Source: Vagococcus salmoninarum (GTDB taxonomy: Bacteria; Bacillota; Bacilli; Lactobacillales; Vagococcaceae). From it: a stretch of DNA of 54,143 bases. Shown piece by piece: positions 43,493 through 52,325 of the stretch. A program made the translations under genes and the position numbers. The stretch covers positions 62,600 through 116,742 of the forward strand of contig NZ_NGJU01000009.1 of NCBI RefSeq assembly GCF_003987495.1, read 5' to 3'. The first letter of the stretch is position 1. Each line of letters begins with the position of its first letter. The notes beneath the pieces are model-generated. The model had not been told where the DNA came from, did not search any database, and worked only from the letters and a program-made list of their open reading frames with translations.

Positions 43493-44246
43493 AATTATAA
43501 TCAGAAAGAATTTTCAGTAACTTCTCTTGTGCATCCCGATCTTCTGATACTTTAAAAGGTTTCTGTTCATCAGGCCAATAATCAAAGTTGCCTTCATCAT
43601 CTGTCACGTAGAAACCATCACTGAACGCTACATTACTATTATATTCATATACAACTCCATTATCTGCTAATAAATATTTTACTATAGGTTTATCTGTATT
43701 TGCTACTTGGCTAAAACCTATAGCTAACCCAGGTGTGTTTTCACTATCATTAATCTCATCAGTTAATCCTGTCGTTCCAAATTCGGAATAATAAAATACA
43801 ACTCCTCCCACAGCATGTACTAGATAGATACTATCATCAATACTAATACTTGGATCTTGTCGCTGAACTAAAATATGCTGACCTTCAGTAGTTTTGGCAT
43901 ACCAATCTCCCCGACCGCTTGCCCCATGAGTAAAATAAGCACCATTAACAGCCATACCACCTATTTCAGCTCTTTCACCTGCCCAATTAAGAAATTCATT
44001 AGTTATTGATCTTTGTTCTTCAAATGAATATCTTTTTTGAGCGATACTAGTTATAGAATTCTTATTTTTTGCTTCAACGGATGAGTCTAATACCATACTA
44101 TTACTAGTAACTTCCGAAATAGATGAACTCGATTCGCTAGCAGTATCTAAATTTATGATATTTGGATCTTCTTTATTCCCACATCCTGTAGTAAGTACGA
44201 ATAGTCCACTTAATAATAAACCAAGCTGCCTTTTCTTACTAAACAA
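43491..44246 (-). CDS. Secreted lipoprotein, unknown function
   Basis: About 250 residues. The signal ends at the lipobox LTTGC, followed by a serine-rich linker (TASESSSSISEVTSNS) and a globular domain of about 175 residues (ITNEFLNWAGERAEIGGMAV, THGASGRGDWYAKTTEG, SNVAFSDGFYVTDDEGNFDY). Similar lipoproteins are common in Listeria and enterococci. An open frame runs up into the rlmH end, but GGAGG lies 10 bases before the TTG at 44246, the best start; ATG at 44255 is an alternative. First gene of the cassette on the rlmH side. Confidence 0.72.
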   Translation of the reverse strand: MFSKKRQLGLLLSGLFVLTTGCGNKEDPNIINLDTASESSSSISEVTSNSMVLDSSVEAKNKNSITSIAQKRYSFEEQRSITNEFLNWAGERAEIGGMAVNGAYFTHGASGRGDWYAKTTEGQHILVQRQDPSISIDDSIYLVHAVGGVVFYYSEFGTTGLTDEINDSENTPGLAIGFSQVANTDKPIVKYLLADNGVVYEYNSNVAFSDGFYVTDDEGNFDYWPDEQKPFKVSEDRDAQEKLLKILSDYN

Positions 44247-44283
44247 CTCTATCATTCCTCCAATCTGTACTATCAATTTTACA

Positions 44284-44310
44284 AAAACCTCATCACTTAT
44301 GATACGCATG
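44284..44310 (-). repeat. rlmH-side attachment repeat of the SCC-like cassette
   Basis: The last codons of rlmH and 10 bases beyond, reading GCGTATCATAAGTGATGAGG on the minus strand; 26 of 27 bases recur at 35189-35215. This is the same gene end used by staphylococcal SCC elements. Confidence 0.88.
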
Positions 44311-44772
44311 CCCATTCGTTATCCGAAAACACCGATAAACTTGTTCACTTAAAATCAAGCGCATCAGCTGATGGGGATAAGTCACTCGGCCAAAGGAGAT
44401 GTGTTGATTGCTCCGATTAAGAACTGCTTGAGATAAACCTAAAGAGCCACCAATGACAAAAGTGATCGTGCTCTTCCCTTGGGTCGTCACTTGATCCATC
44501 GAGGCTGCGAAAGCTTCTGACGTATAATCTGTGCCATTAATGGCCAAGGCATAGACGTAGTCGCCTTCGCCGATTTTACTTAAGATTTTTTGACCTTCTT
44601 TTTCTTTAATCATTAACATCTCTGTCTCACTTAAGGTTTCTGGGGCTTTTTCGTCAGGAACTTCAATGATCTCAAATTTACAATATTTCGTTAGACGTTT
44701 CGCGTATTCGTCAATTCCTTGTTTCAAATATTTCTCTTTTAATTTACCAACAGCGACTATTTTCACTTTCAT
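44293..44772 (-). CDS. rlmH: 23S rRNA pseudouridine1915 N3-methyltransferase
   Basis: 159 residues, the standard length. SPOUT fold with start [23 protein letters not shown]-site glycines in [16 protein letters not shown], and the conserved end [20 protein letters not shown] then AYHK. It methylates pseudouridine 1915 in helix 69 of 23S rRNA using SAM. The 3' end is the SCC attachment site; here the cassette leaves the coding end intact. It is divergent from htrA, with DnaA boxes between. Confidence 0.97.
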   Translation of the reverse strand: MKVKIVAVGKLKEKYLKQGIDEYAKRLTKYCKFEIIEVPDEKAPETLSETEMLMIKEKEGQKILSKIGEGDYVYALAINGTDYTSEAFAASMDQVTTQGKSTITFVIGGSLGLSQAVLNRSNQHISFGRVTYPHQLMRLILSEQVYRCFRITNGHAYHK

Positions 44773-44843
44773 CTACTCAATCCTTTTCTCTTTTATACTC
44801 TCTTTAAATAGTAAGCTACTTAGATCAAAAAACCAAGGGAAAG

Positions 44844-44981
44844 TTATCCACACTTATCCACAGTTTTATCCACATATCAACAATTCATCTCTTAACTTTT
44901 GAGTGATTTAAGCCTATTCTGACAATCCTTCGAAAAAGTTATCCACTATCCACAGTTTCTGGGGATAACTACTGGGGATAA
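44844..44981. promoter_or_regulatory. Cluster of DnaA boxes
   Basis: Three perfect TTATCCACA boxes at 44844, 44854 and 44866, and four one-mismatch boxes: TTATCCACT at 44939, CTATCCACA at 44946 and two reverse-strand TTATCCCCA at 44960 and 44973. In streptococci htrA lies next to the origin and this kind of cluster is DnaA-bound; here it may regulate rlmH/htrA or belong to the origin region. Confidence 0.75.
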
Positions 44982-45146
44982 CTTCGTTTTTTTAGTGACC
45001 ATTTATTTAATTTCTTCTTACTTCTTCGATGATTGTTATCATTTTTCAAGAATTGACAGTGTTTTTATCCTATTTCTTTCATAGAATATTCAAAGTCTCA
45101 GATTAGACTAGAGGTATCAAGTAAATGTATACTACTTATAAAGAGA

Positions 45147-45182
45147 TTGAAAAAGGAGGAAAGGTGCTCAGCACCGCATATT
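45147..45182 (+). promoter_or_regulatory. htrA leader: ribosome site separated from ATG by a hairpin
   Basis: AAAGGAGG at about 45153-45159 is followed by the perfect hairpin GGTGC-TCA-GCACC (45163-45175) and then the ATG at 45183. If the hairpin folds, the ribosome site is brought to normal distance. A GTG inside the hairpin could start a 16-codon frame, and a TTG at 45147 is in the htrA frame. Confidence 0.5.
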
Positions 45183-46460
45183 ATGAGAAAAGATGTTACC
45201 CCATACACACCTAAGAAAAAAAGAGGTTCTTTTGCTGGCGGCTTACTTGGCGGGATTATTGGTGGCGCCCTGACTGTTGGCGTTGGTTTTCTATTACTTA
45301 AACCAGGTCTTTCCGCAGTAACCGACGAATTAACGACGAACCCAACGACACCAGACAATAAATCTGCCCAAATCAGTAATATTAAATACGATGTTGAATC
45401 AGATACTTCCAAAGCTGTGGAAAAAGTCCAAGACGCTGTCGTTTCTGTTGTCAACTTAAAGAAAAAACAACAAATCAGTGATTTTGGTAGTTTCTTTGGC
45501 CAAATGGAAGAGCCTCAAGAAAAAGCTGAACAAAGCAGCGACGAGGCCGACTTAGAGGCTAGCAGTGAAGGTAGTGGCGTCATCTATCGAAAAGATGGTG
45601 ACAAAGCTTACGTGGTTACTAACAACCATGTTGTTGATGGTTCTGATGCCTTAGAAGTTTTATTAACAGATGGTTCAAAAATCAAAGCTAAATTAATTGG
45701 TAAAGATGCTTATTCTGACTTAGCTGTTTTAGAAATCGATGCTAGCAAAGTCAAAACAACAGCTGAATTCGGTGATTCTGATACTGTCAAAGTTGGCGAG
45801 CCAGCCATTGCCATTGGTTCACCTTTAGGTTCGATCTACGCTAATAGTGCCACTCAAGGGATTATTTCCGCTAAGGATCGTAAAATTACTAATAAAAACG
45901 AAAGTAATCAAGATGTGAATATCAATGCCTTACAAACCGATGCGGCGATCAACCCAGGTAACTCTGGTGGGCCACTAGTTAACGTAGCTGGCCAAGTTAT
46001 CGGTATTAACTCAATTAAAATTACTCAAGCCGCTAGTGGCGTTTCCGCTGAAGGCATGGGCTTCTCGATTCCAAGTAATGATGTCGTAGCGATCATTAGC
46101 CAATTAGAAAAAGATGGCAAAGTCTCACGACCAATGCTTGGTGTGACGATGACCGACTTATCCACAATTAGTAGTGAACAACAAGAAAAGATTTTAAAAG
46201 TCCCAGCTGAAGTCACTGCCGGAGTCGTTATCCGTAGTATTCAACCAGCTTCCCCAGCTGAAAAAGCCGGTATTCAACAATACGATGTGATTGTTGGGAT
46301 TGATGATGCTGAAATTACGAGTGGTACTGATTTACAGTCTGCTTTGTATAAGAAAAAAGTTGGCGATAAAATTAAAGTCAACTTGTATCGTGAAAAAGAC
46401 AAGAAAACGATTGAAGTTGAATTAAGCCTCGATCAAGATGCCTTATCTAAAAGCGAATAA
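45183..46460 (+). CDS. htrA: Membrane-anchored serine protease HtrA/DegP-like
   Basis: About 425 residues from ATG 45183. Cytoplasmic basic start (MRKDVTPYTPKKKRG), one transmembrane anchor (about 18-40, GGLLGGIIGGALTVGVGFLL), trypsin-like domain with triad H in VTNNHVVDG, D in DAYSDLAVLEI and S in NPGNSGGPL, and one PDZ domain in the last 100 residues (GVVIRSIQPASPAEKAGIQQ). It degrades misfolded proteins at the outer face of the membrane and processes surface proteins. The position next to rlmH and the wal genes is conserved in the order. Start choice is discussed with the leader. Confidence 0.95.
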   Translation: MRKDVTPYTPKKKRGSFAGGLLGGIIGGALTVGVGFLLLKPGLSAVTDELTTNPTTPDNKSAQISNIKYDVESDTSKAVEKVQDAVVSVVNLKKKQQISDFGSFFGQMEEPQEKAEQSSDEADLEASSEGSGVIYRKDGDKAYVVTNNHVVDGSDALEVLLTDGSKIKAKLIGKDAYSDLAVLEIDASKVKTTAEFGDSDTVKVGEPAIAIGSPLGSIYANSATQGIISAKDRKITNKNESNQDVNINALQTDAAINPGNSGGPLVNVAGQVIGINSIKITQAASGVSAEGMGFSIPSNDVVAIISQLEKDGKVSRPMLGVTMTDLSTISSEQQEKILKVPAEVTAGVVIRSIQPASPAEKAGIQQYDVIVGIDDAEITSGTDLQSALYKKKVGDKIKVNLYREKDKKTIEVELSLDQDALSKSE

Positions 46461-46498
46461 GCACAAAAAAAGAGCCTTAGGCTCTTTTTTTGTGCTTA
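46458..46498. terminator. Bidirectional terminator between htrA and walJ
   Basis: TAAGCACAAAAAAAGAGCC pairs with GGCTCTTTTTTTGTGCTTA around TTA; a very strong stem with internal T- and A-runs. Confidence 0.9.
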
Positions 46499-46515
46499 TA
46501 ATACTAATTAAGCGA

Positions 46516-47322
46516 TTAAATGGCAAACAAACTAGATGCTTGATCCGGGTCAGTATCGTAAACCATAAAGTCTTTACCTACACCTAAGCCATTTTCTCGC
46601 AAGACGTTTTCCATTGTCATATGAGCAAGTTCTTTAATATTGTTCTCACGACTTAAGTGACCAAGATAGATTCGTTTCGTCTTATTGCCAATTAAATCTG
46701 CCATCACCAGTGCGCCGTCTTCGTTTGAGAGGTGACCTTGATCTCCGAGAATCCGTTGTTTCAAACTCCAAGGATAATTTCCCATCCGTAACATGCTGAG
46801 ATCGTGGTTACTTTCCATTAAGTAACCATCGGCATTTTTAATTGTGCCACGAATCCGGTCACTACAATAACCAGTGTCCGTTAAAATGGCAAAAGCTTTA
46901 TTATTGCGGTGAAACTGATAAAATTGAGGATCAGCAGCATCATGGGAGACGCCAAAACTTTCAATATCCATATCACCGAATGTTAACGTCTTACCCATTT
47001 CAAAAATATGTTGATGCTCAGGACTAATTTTCCCAAGATTTTTAGCCATGGCTTGCCATGTTTTTTCGTTAGCATAAACATCGATGTTATGTTTTCTTGA
47101 AAGAACACCGACACCGTGAATATGGTCCGTGTGCTCATGTGTGACTAAAATGGCATCTAAATCGGCTGGGGTTCGCCCAACTTCTGCCATCAAACTTGTA
47201 ATTTTTTTACCACTTAAACCGGCATCCACTAGAATTTTTTTCTTCTCTGACTCTATGTAAAGAGAGTTTCCAGTACTACCACTGGCTAAAATGCTGACTT
47301 TAAATGCTTCTTCACTTTTCAC
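46516..47322 (-). CDS. walJ: WalJ/YycJ metallo-beta-lactamase-fold exonuclease
   Basis: About 268 residues. The metal-binding motif is THEHTDHIHG, preceded by KVSILASGSTGNSLYIESE; further ligands lie in LTDTGYCSD and LGHLSREN. YycJ/WalJ proteins are 5'-3' exonucleases linked to mismatch repair and the end of replication. The frame opens at 47358 with a TTG that has no ribosome site; GTG at 47322 has AAGGAG upstream and leaves the usual N-terminus. It is last in the wal operon, 75 bases after yycI. Confidence 0.93.
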   Translation of the reverse strand: MKSEEAFKVSILASGSTGNSLYIESEKKKILVDAGLSGKKITSLMAEVGRTPADLDAILVTHEHTDHIHGVGVLSRKHNIDVYANEKTWQAMAKNLGKISPEHQHIFEMGKTLTFGDMDIESFGVSHDAADPQFYQFHRNNKAFAILTDTGYCSDRIRGTIKNADGYLMESNHDLSMLRMGNYPWSLKQRILGDQGHLSNEDGALVMADLIGNKTKRIYLGHLSRENNIKELAHMTMENVLRENGLGVGKDFMVYDTDPDQASSLFAI

Positions 47323-47396
47323 CCTTGGTTTCTCACTCCTTCTATGCTTATCAATCAATGATTGACTAAGTTCATGATTTGCTTCCTTAGTATACG

Positions 47397-48209
47397 CTAT
47401 TTTTTCATTTCTGGCACACTTGATGAAATAATGGAATTCGTAAAGCCATTAATTCGTTCAACTAAGATATTTTTCTTATTGGTTTCAATCCAAACAAACC
47501 AGGCTGGAATATAGACATTTTTGCCTCTAACAGTGAAAATTCGTGAATAAGCCAGTTGGGTTTTAAGAATTTTTGACTCACTAGGTATCCGGTTGTTCAA
47601 GTAAAGATTTTCAATCGCTGCACTTTCACTAATGACTTCTTGTTTTTCCCGTAAGGGATCAATTTCCGTCAGATGACTTTGACTGTAGCCGATAACTAAA
47701 CTTTCCGCTGGGCTCATTTCTTCAACTTCTAAAGATAACTCCGAGCTTTCATCATTAAAAGGCAGTCCTTCAAACTTTTGGGTAAAGACATACTTAGTAC
47801 TATCCGGTAAACTTTCATTTAAGAAACCATAGTCTTTACTGTATAAAATAAAGTCATCTTTCGTTACTAAATTTAGCAGTTCTTGATTGGCTTCGGACTT
47901 AGTAAAGGGAACTTGTTCGCTACTAGTTAAGCGGCGATTTAAGCGCGTGTCTTGATTGCCAGCTAAATTCGTTGTACCAGGAAAACGGGTTCCTTGGGCA
48001 CTTAAATAATAACCTTCTGAGACTTCTTGGGAAAAGCTATTATTAAAGGCAATCTTGTCGCCTTTCAACCGGGTTTCAATTTGCGCCAAGTTACCAGTTT
48101 CGGGAATCGGGGCTGTTTCAATCATGCCTTGGCGGTATGTCACTAGTAAAAAGATATTGAGGCTGAGGAAGGCACATAGGAAAATTAGTTCGATTCGTTT
48201 AAAATCCAT
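47397..48209 (-). CDS. yycI: WalK regulator YycI
   Basis: 270 residues. One N-terminal transmembrane segment (ELIFLCAFLSLNIFLLVTY), then an extracellular domain of two repeats of the YycI/YycH fold. It works with YycH as membrane regulator of the WalK kinase (inhibitory in Bacillus, activating in Staphylococcus). The start shares one base with the yycH stop. Position and length are as expected. Confidence 0.93.
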   Translation of the reverse strand: MDFKRIELIFLCAFLSLNIFLLVTYRQGMIETAPIPETGNLAQIETRLKGDKIAFNNSFSQEVSEGYYLSAQGTRFPGTTNLAGNQDTRLNRRLTSSEQVPFTKSEANQELLNLVTKDDFILYSKDYGFLNESLPDSTKYVFTQKFEGLPFNDESSELSLEVEEMSPAESLVIGYSQSHLTEIDPLREKQEVISESAAIENLYLNNRIPSESKILKTQLAYSRIFTVRGKNVYIPAWFVWIETNKKNILVERINGFTNSIISSSVPEMKK

Positions 48210-49528
48210 TAATTTTCGCCCCCTTGTCTATTAGTCTCTGGTTGCAAATCTGTGATGGTCGTCCATTCCCCTTGGTACTTGATATACCACTCTGGAACTA
48301 AATCTACCACTTGTTTCGTTTCTTGGTTAGTTTCCCAAGTGTAGCCAATTTGTAACGACTCCATGTCTTCAAGGGAGACCCCTTGAGCTTTTAAATCAGC
48401 GATGACTTTTTCCGTACTTGGTAAAATCACTTCTTCATCAGAGGGAATTGGTACTTGAATCGTTTCTTGGTTAGTCGCAATTTGGACATTTTGATTTTGT
48501 TTCGTGACTTCCACTCGTCCCCGGCTATGGTCACTAAAAATCGGGTAACCTTCGACATAATTGCGATAGACGACTTGGTTTTTTGACCTTTCAAAATAAC
48601 GTAAGGTTCCCATTGAGTTAGCAATTTTTTCAATATAATAAAAACTACCGTCATAAATAGTCGCCGTTTCTGTTCGGTCTGTGTCATGATTTTTCCTTGG
48701 GTTGTAGCGGCCATTAAAATTGATTTCCCCCGTATTGTAACTAACATTGAGACTACTGCCTTCAGCATTCATCAAGTTGATGTCACGACTTTCTTTGTTG
48801 TCATCATTCGGAAAAATCTCCTGACTATTATCAAAGAAGGCTTGAGAGAAAGCGGTATACGATTGGGTCGCTAAAATGTAACTGTATTTTTTTAATTTTA
48901 AATCTTCTTTAAAATGATAGAAAATTGGTAATTCGGTATCTTGATGTAAGACTTCTAAAAAGCGATTATTGTCATCTCTTAATAATTCTTTGATTGTGCT
49001 CAAACTACCTTTATAAGTTGTTTCGTAAATTTGATAGTCATTATCCGTCATTAGATAGAGCTTATTGTCATCAAATGATAAGACCATGCGCTCAAACAGC
49101 ATGTCTTGATTTGGGCCTTTTTTTGGTTCACTGCCATTAATTTCATAAAAGTAATTTAAAGGGAGGGGATCAGAAAAAAATAATTCAAGGGAATTACGTT
49201 TAAGTTGCTTCTCAAAAAATTTATTTTTATCTTTGTCACTATACTGGCTAAGACTACCAATTTCCAGCTTGATTAGCTCTTTATTAACATTGACGATTAA
49301 ATTTTCTTTATTCGTAAAGAGGTGCTTGCCTTCTTCATTATGATAGATTAATTTGACTGGTAAAAAAACGTCTTTGGCTTGCTTTAAGGTCACGGTACTT
49401 TCCGTGCCTTGATTCCCTTGACTGACGTCCTTACTGCCAGAATTAGTCCAAATTTTGGCTGATAAGTAGAGACTTAAGAGAATCATGCCTACGAGTAAGA
49501 CACGGATTAATTTGTCGATAAATTTCAT
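48209..49528 (-). CDS. yycH: WalK regulator YycH
   Basis: About 439 residues. N-terminal anchor (IRVLLVGMILLSLYLSAKIW), then a large extracellular domain ending in GYTWETNQETKQVVDLVPEWYIKYQGEW, typical of YycH. The ATG at 49528 lies 10 bases after GAGGAGG and overlaps the walK stop; a TTG six bases upstream is an alternative. It forms a complex with YycI and the WalK transmembrane helices. Confidence 0.93.
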   Translation of the reverse strand: MKFIDKLIRVLLVGMILLSLYLSAKIWTNSGSKDVSQGNQGTESTVTLKQAKDVFLPVKLIYHNEEGKHLFTNKENLIVNVNKELIKLEIGSLSQYSDKDKNKFFEKQLKRNSLELFFSDPLPLNYFYEINGSEPKKGPNQDMLFERMVLSFDDNKLYLMTDNDYQIYETTYKGSLSTIKELLRDDNNRFLEVLHQDTELPIFYHFKEDLKLKKYSYILATQSYTAFSQAFFDNSQEIFPNDDNKESRDINLMNAEGSSLNVSYNTGEINFNGRYNPRKNHDTDRTETATIYDGSFYYIEKIANSMGTLRYFERSKNQVVYRNYVEGYPIFSDHSRGRVEVTKQNQNVQIATNQETIQVPIPSDEEVILPSTEKVIADLKAQGVSLEDMESLQIGYTWETNQETKQVVDLVPEWYIKYQGEWTTITDLQPETNRQGGEN

Positions 49529-51345
49529 AGCCAATCATCCTCCTCAATAGGTTCGTAAGGCAACGATAAGTAAAAGGTCGAGCCTTTGCCTTCTTCACTT
49601 TCCGCCCAAATTGAGCCGCCGTGGTCTTGGATGACTTCACGAGAAATCGCCAAGCCTAAGCCAGAGCCGCCCATGGCTCGAGAACGGGCTTTATCCACTC
49701 GGAAGAAGCGATTGAAGACCCGTTTGACATCTTGTTGAGGAATTCCCATCCCTTGGTCGGAAATCGTAATAATCACATTGTTATGGGTTTCTAACAACGT
49801 ACAAGTGATTTCGCCACCATCTGGGGAATATTTCAACGCATTGTTCATAATATTATCTAGGACTTGAATGATTTTATCTGGGTCCACTTCCGTCCAAATC
49901 GTGCGACGGGTAAACTCTTTTTTAATCGTGTAATTTTTATTTTCACTTTTAATCATCATTTCAAATCGTTCTAAGACAAAGTTAACCATCTCGTTTAAGT
50001 TAACAAGTTCTAACTGAATCGGACTTTTTTGGGAGTCAATTCGCGATAGATGGAGTAAATCATTAATCATACGAATCATTCGGTCAGTTTCTTCTAAAGT
50101 CACCCCTAAAAAACGAGGAGCGATTTCTGGATCTTGCCAGGCACCGTCTTGTAACGCTTCAATATAACTACGCATACTCGTTAAAGGTGTCCGCAGTTCA
50201 TGAGAGACATTGGAAACGAACTCCCGCCGTTCTCGCTCATTTTTCTCTTGCTCGGTGACATCATGTAAAACACAGACTAGGCCACTAATAAAACCTGACT
50301 CCCGACGAATCATGGCAAAATCAGCTTTTAAGATTGATTGGTCTTCTTCCGACTTACTGACATCAAGTAACTGCTCATTTCGTTCTTCTAGTAGTTCTCG
50401 CAAAGTATAGTTTTCTTGGATATTTAATAATTCTAAAATCGACTTACCGATGGCTTCTTCGTTAGTGGTTTCTAACAGCAGTAAAGCCATCTCATTAACG
50501 ATAACCACTTTTCCTCGCCGGTCAGTTGCGATGACACCATCAGTCATATGAGATAACACGCTGTCTAAACGATGGCGTTCAGCTTCTAAAGTATCTTGGG
50601 CTTCTTCAACTCGGTCAGAAAGTTCATTAAACGTTTCCGCAAGCTGACCTAACTCATCTTGGCCATGGACTTCAATTTCTCCTGAGTAGTCTCCTTGGGC
50701 AATTTTAACTGCTTGTTGTTGCATCTCACCAATTGGTTTCGTAATCGTTCGGGCAACTAGTAAGGCGACTGCTAAGGAAATCGAAATGGCAATCATTGAG
50801 GCCGAGAAAAAGATTAAGGCCGTCTCACTGATTTCAGTATATTTACTTTCAATGTCACTTTTCACATAAAGGGCGCCAATAACAGCGTCCCCTGCTGGTG
50901 ATTTAATTTGTTGGACGTTAATATAAACTCTTTTTTGAGTTAAGTAATCTTTTTGTTCTCGTCTTTTTTCAGTAAAATCATTTAAGTCGGCAATGTCGTT
51001 TTTCTTACCGACATCCCCTTGTTTATTAGCATCTGAAGTCGCCCGGACAATCCCTTTATCATCAACGACTCGGACTTCAAAAACGTCTCGTTTCGAAAAT
51101 TCATTGACCGTGCGCCGTAAGGTTAAATCCCCTTGTTCATCAACCGTCATTAATTCGCCACTTAAATTCGACGCCAATTGCTCGACTTGTGAATTCATCG
51201 TTTCTTCAAAGTTAGTAATATTGTTTTTTTCTAGTTCACGAATAAAAATAGCCCCGATGATCTCCACTGAAATTAATAGCAGTAGGACAAACACCATGGC
51301 AATTTTAAAGTGAACAGATTGAAAAAAACGAATTTTCTTCCTCAT
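49525..51345 (-). CDS. walK: Sensor histidine kinase WalK (VicK)
   Basis: 606 residues. Two transmembrane segments (about 13-34 and 176-198) flank an extracellular PAS-like domain, as in bacilli and enterococci and unlike the short streptococcal VicK. HAMP at about 199-252, cytoplasmic PAS at 255-370, phospho-acceptor H381 in VSNVSHELRTPLTSMRSY, and HATPase motifs NALKYSPDGG, DQGMGIP and GSGLGLAI. It phosphorylates WalR to match cell-wall hydrolysis with growth. The gene is separated from walR by a terminator-like hairpin. Confidence 0.97.
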   Translation of the reverse strand: MRKKIRFFQSVHFKIAMVFVLLLLISVEIIGAIFIRELEKNNITNFEETMNSQVEQLASNLSGELMTVDEQGDLTLRRTVNEFSKRDVFEVRVVDDKGIVRATSDANKQGDVGKKNDIADLNDFTEKRREQKDYLTQKRVYINVQQIKSPAGDAVIGALYVKSDIESKYTEISETALIFFSASMIAISISLAVALLVARTITKPIGEMQQQAVKIAQGDYSGEIEVHGQDELGQLAETFNELSDRVEEAQDTLEAERHRLDSVLSHMTDGVIATDRRGKVVIVNEMALLLLETTNEEAIGKSILELLNIQENYTLRELLEERNEQLLDVSKSEEDQSILKADFAMIRRESGFISGLVCVLHDVTEQEKNERERREFVSNVSHELRTPLTSMRSYIEALQDGAWQDPEIAPRFLGVTLEETDRMIRMINDLLHLSRIDSQKSPIQLELVNLNEMVNFVLERFEMMIKSENKNYTIKKEFTRRTIWTEVDPDKIIQVLDNIMNNALKYSPDGGEITCTLLETHNNVIITISDQGMGIPQQDVKRVFNRFFRVDKARSRAMGGSGLGLAISREVIQDHGGSIWAESEEGKGSTFYLSLPYEPIEEDDWL

Positions 51346-51370
51346 GTTCTAACCTCCTGATATAAACTAA

Positions 51371-51408
51371 AAAACAGCTTAGCTCAACTAACGTCAGCTA
51401 AGCTGTTT
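51371..51408 (-). terminator. Terminator-like hairpin between walR and walK
   Basis: Minus strand AAACAGCTTAGCT pairs perfectly with AGCTAAGCTGTTT around a 12-base loop and is followed by TTTTAG. Only 25 bases remain before the walK start, with a ribosome site but no promoter. Confidence 0.8.
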
Positions 51409-51419
51409 CAGATTTTGTT

Positions 51420-52127
51420 TTAATCTTGTTCTGGGTTTCTTAAATAATAACCAACACCACGACGAGTAACTAACCAGGCCGGATGACTTGGACTATCTTC
51501 AATTTTTTCCCGGAGACGACGAACGGTTACATCAACTGTTCGGACATCGCCAAAGTAATCGTAGCCCCAAACGGTTTGTAGCAAATGTTCTCTGGTCATG
51601 ACTTGACCAAGATGTTTGCCTAAGTAATGGAGTAATTCAAATTCACGATGGGTTAATTCAATTTTTTCACCACGTTTAGACACAATGTAAGCGTCTGGAT
51701 GGATTGTTAAGGCCCCAATTTCTAATTCATTAGATTCATCTTCTTCTTGGGCTTTGGCACTGACATTTCCTTGGCGTCTTAAGTTAGCTTTGACACGAGC
51801 AACGAGTTCTCTGTTTGAAAAAGGTTTAGTTACATAATCATCGGCACCTAATTCTAAGCCTAACACTTTATCGATTTCTGAGTCTTTAGCAGTCACCATA
51901 ATAATTGGCATGTCGTAATTTTTACGAATTTCACGGCAAACTTCTAGACCGTCAATTTTAGGTAACATTAAATCTAGTAAAACTAAATCAGGTTCAACTT
52001 CTTTGACTTGGGCAATGGCTTCTTCCCCATCATAGGCTGTAAATACTTCATAGCCTTCTTTAGTTAAATTAAATTTGACGATATCTGATATCGGCTTTTC
52101 ATCATCTACAACTAATATTTTTTTCAT
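51420..52127 (-). CDS. walR: Response regulator WalR (VicR)
   Basis: 235 residues. Receiver domain with acidic pocket VVDDE and phosphorylation site D52 in [10 protein letters not shown], then an OmpR-type winged helix ([40 protein letters not shown]). The ATG at 52127 follows GAGGAAAG; the open frame upstream lacks a ribosome site. This essential regulator of cell-wall metabolism binds TGTWAH-N5-TGTWAH sites; it heads the wal operon. Confidence 0.97.
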   Translation of the reverse strand: MKKILVVDDEKPISDIVKFNLTKEGYEVFTAYDGEEAIAQVKEVEPDLVLLDLMLPKIDGLEVCREIRKNYDMPIIMVTAKDSEIDKVLGLELGADDYVTKPFSNRELVARVKANLRRQGNVSAKAQEEDESNELEIGALTIHPDAYIVSKRGEKIELTHREFELLHYLGKHLGQVMTREHLLQTVWGYDYFGDVRTVDVTVRRLREKIEDSPSHPAWLVTRRGVGYYLRNPEQD

Positions 52128-52325
52128 ACTTATCTTTCCTCCTCTTGCTACTCTAAGTTTTTTCTTCACAAGGATGTCACTCTTTATTATACCTTACTTT
52201 GCCTTGAGATTAAACTCTAGACTCTTTTCTGACGAAACTCTTAGCTTTTTTCAGTAAAAAAGGTATCTTTTTCGAAAAAATAGCGTACCATTAAAGTAAC
52301 TAATTATTTAAGGAGGTTTTTTTCT

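Larger units (their letters stand above)
35216..44310. mobile_element. SCC-like cassette at the 3' end of rlmH, without ccr genes
   Basis: About 9.1 kb bounded by a 27-base direct repeat, one copy being the last codons of rlmH (44284-44310), the classical attB of SCC elements. The ends carry inverted repeats (TGATGAGGTT inside the rlmH side, AACCTCAT inside the distal side). Content: HSP90-like ATPase with NOV/DUF3883 domain and partner, small broken genes, a glycine-zipper protein and a lipoprotein. No large serine recombinase (ccrA, ccrB or ccrC) is seen, so movement would need a recombinase from elsewhere. Confidence 0.8.
44773..45182. other. rlmH-htrA intergenic region
   Basis: 410 bases without a gene. 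It holds the DnaA boxes, the htrA promoter area (a TATACT at 45128-45133 is a candidate -10) and the htrA leader with its hairpin. Confidence 0.6.

Noticed and set aside
35189-44310. Phage or tRNA-type integration as the origin of the 9 kb block
   Set aside because: No tRNA gene, tyrosine integrase or phage gene is present; the repeat is the rlmH end, which points to the SCC type.
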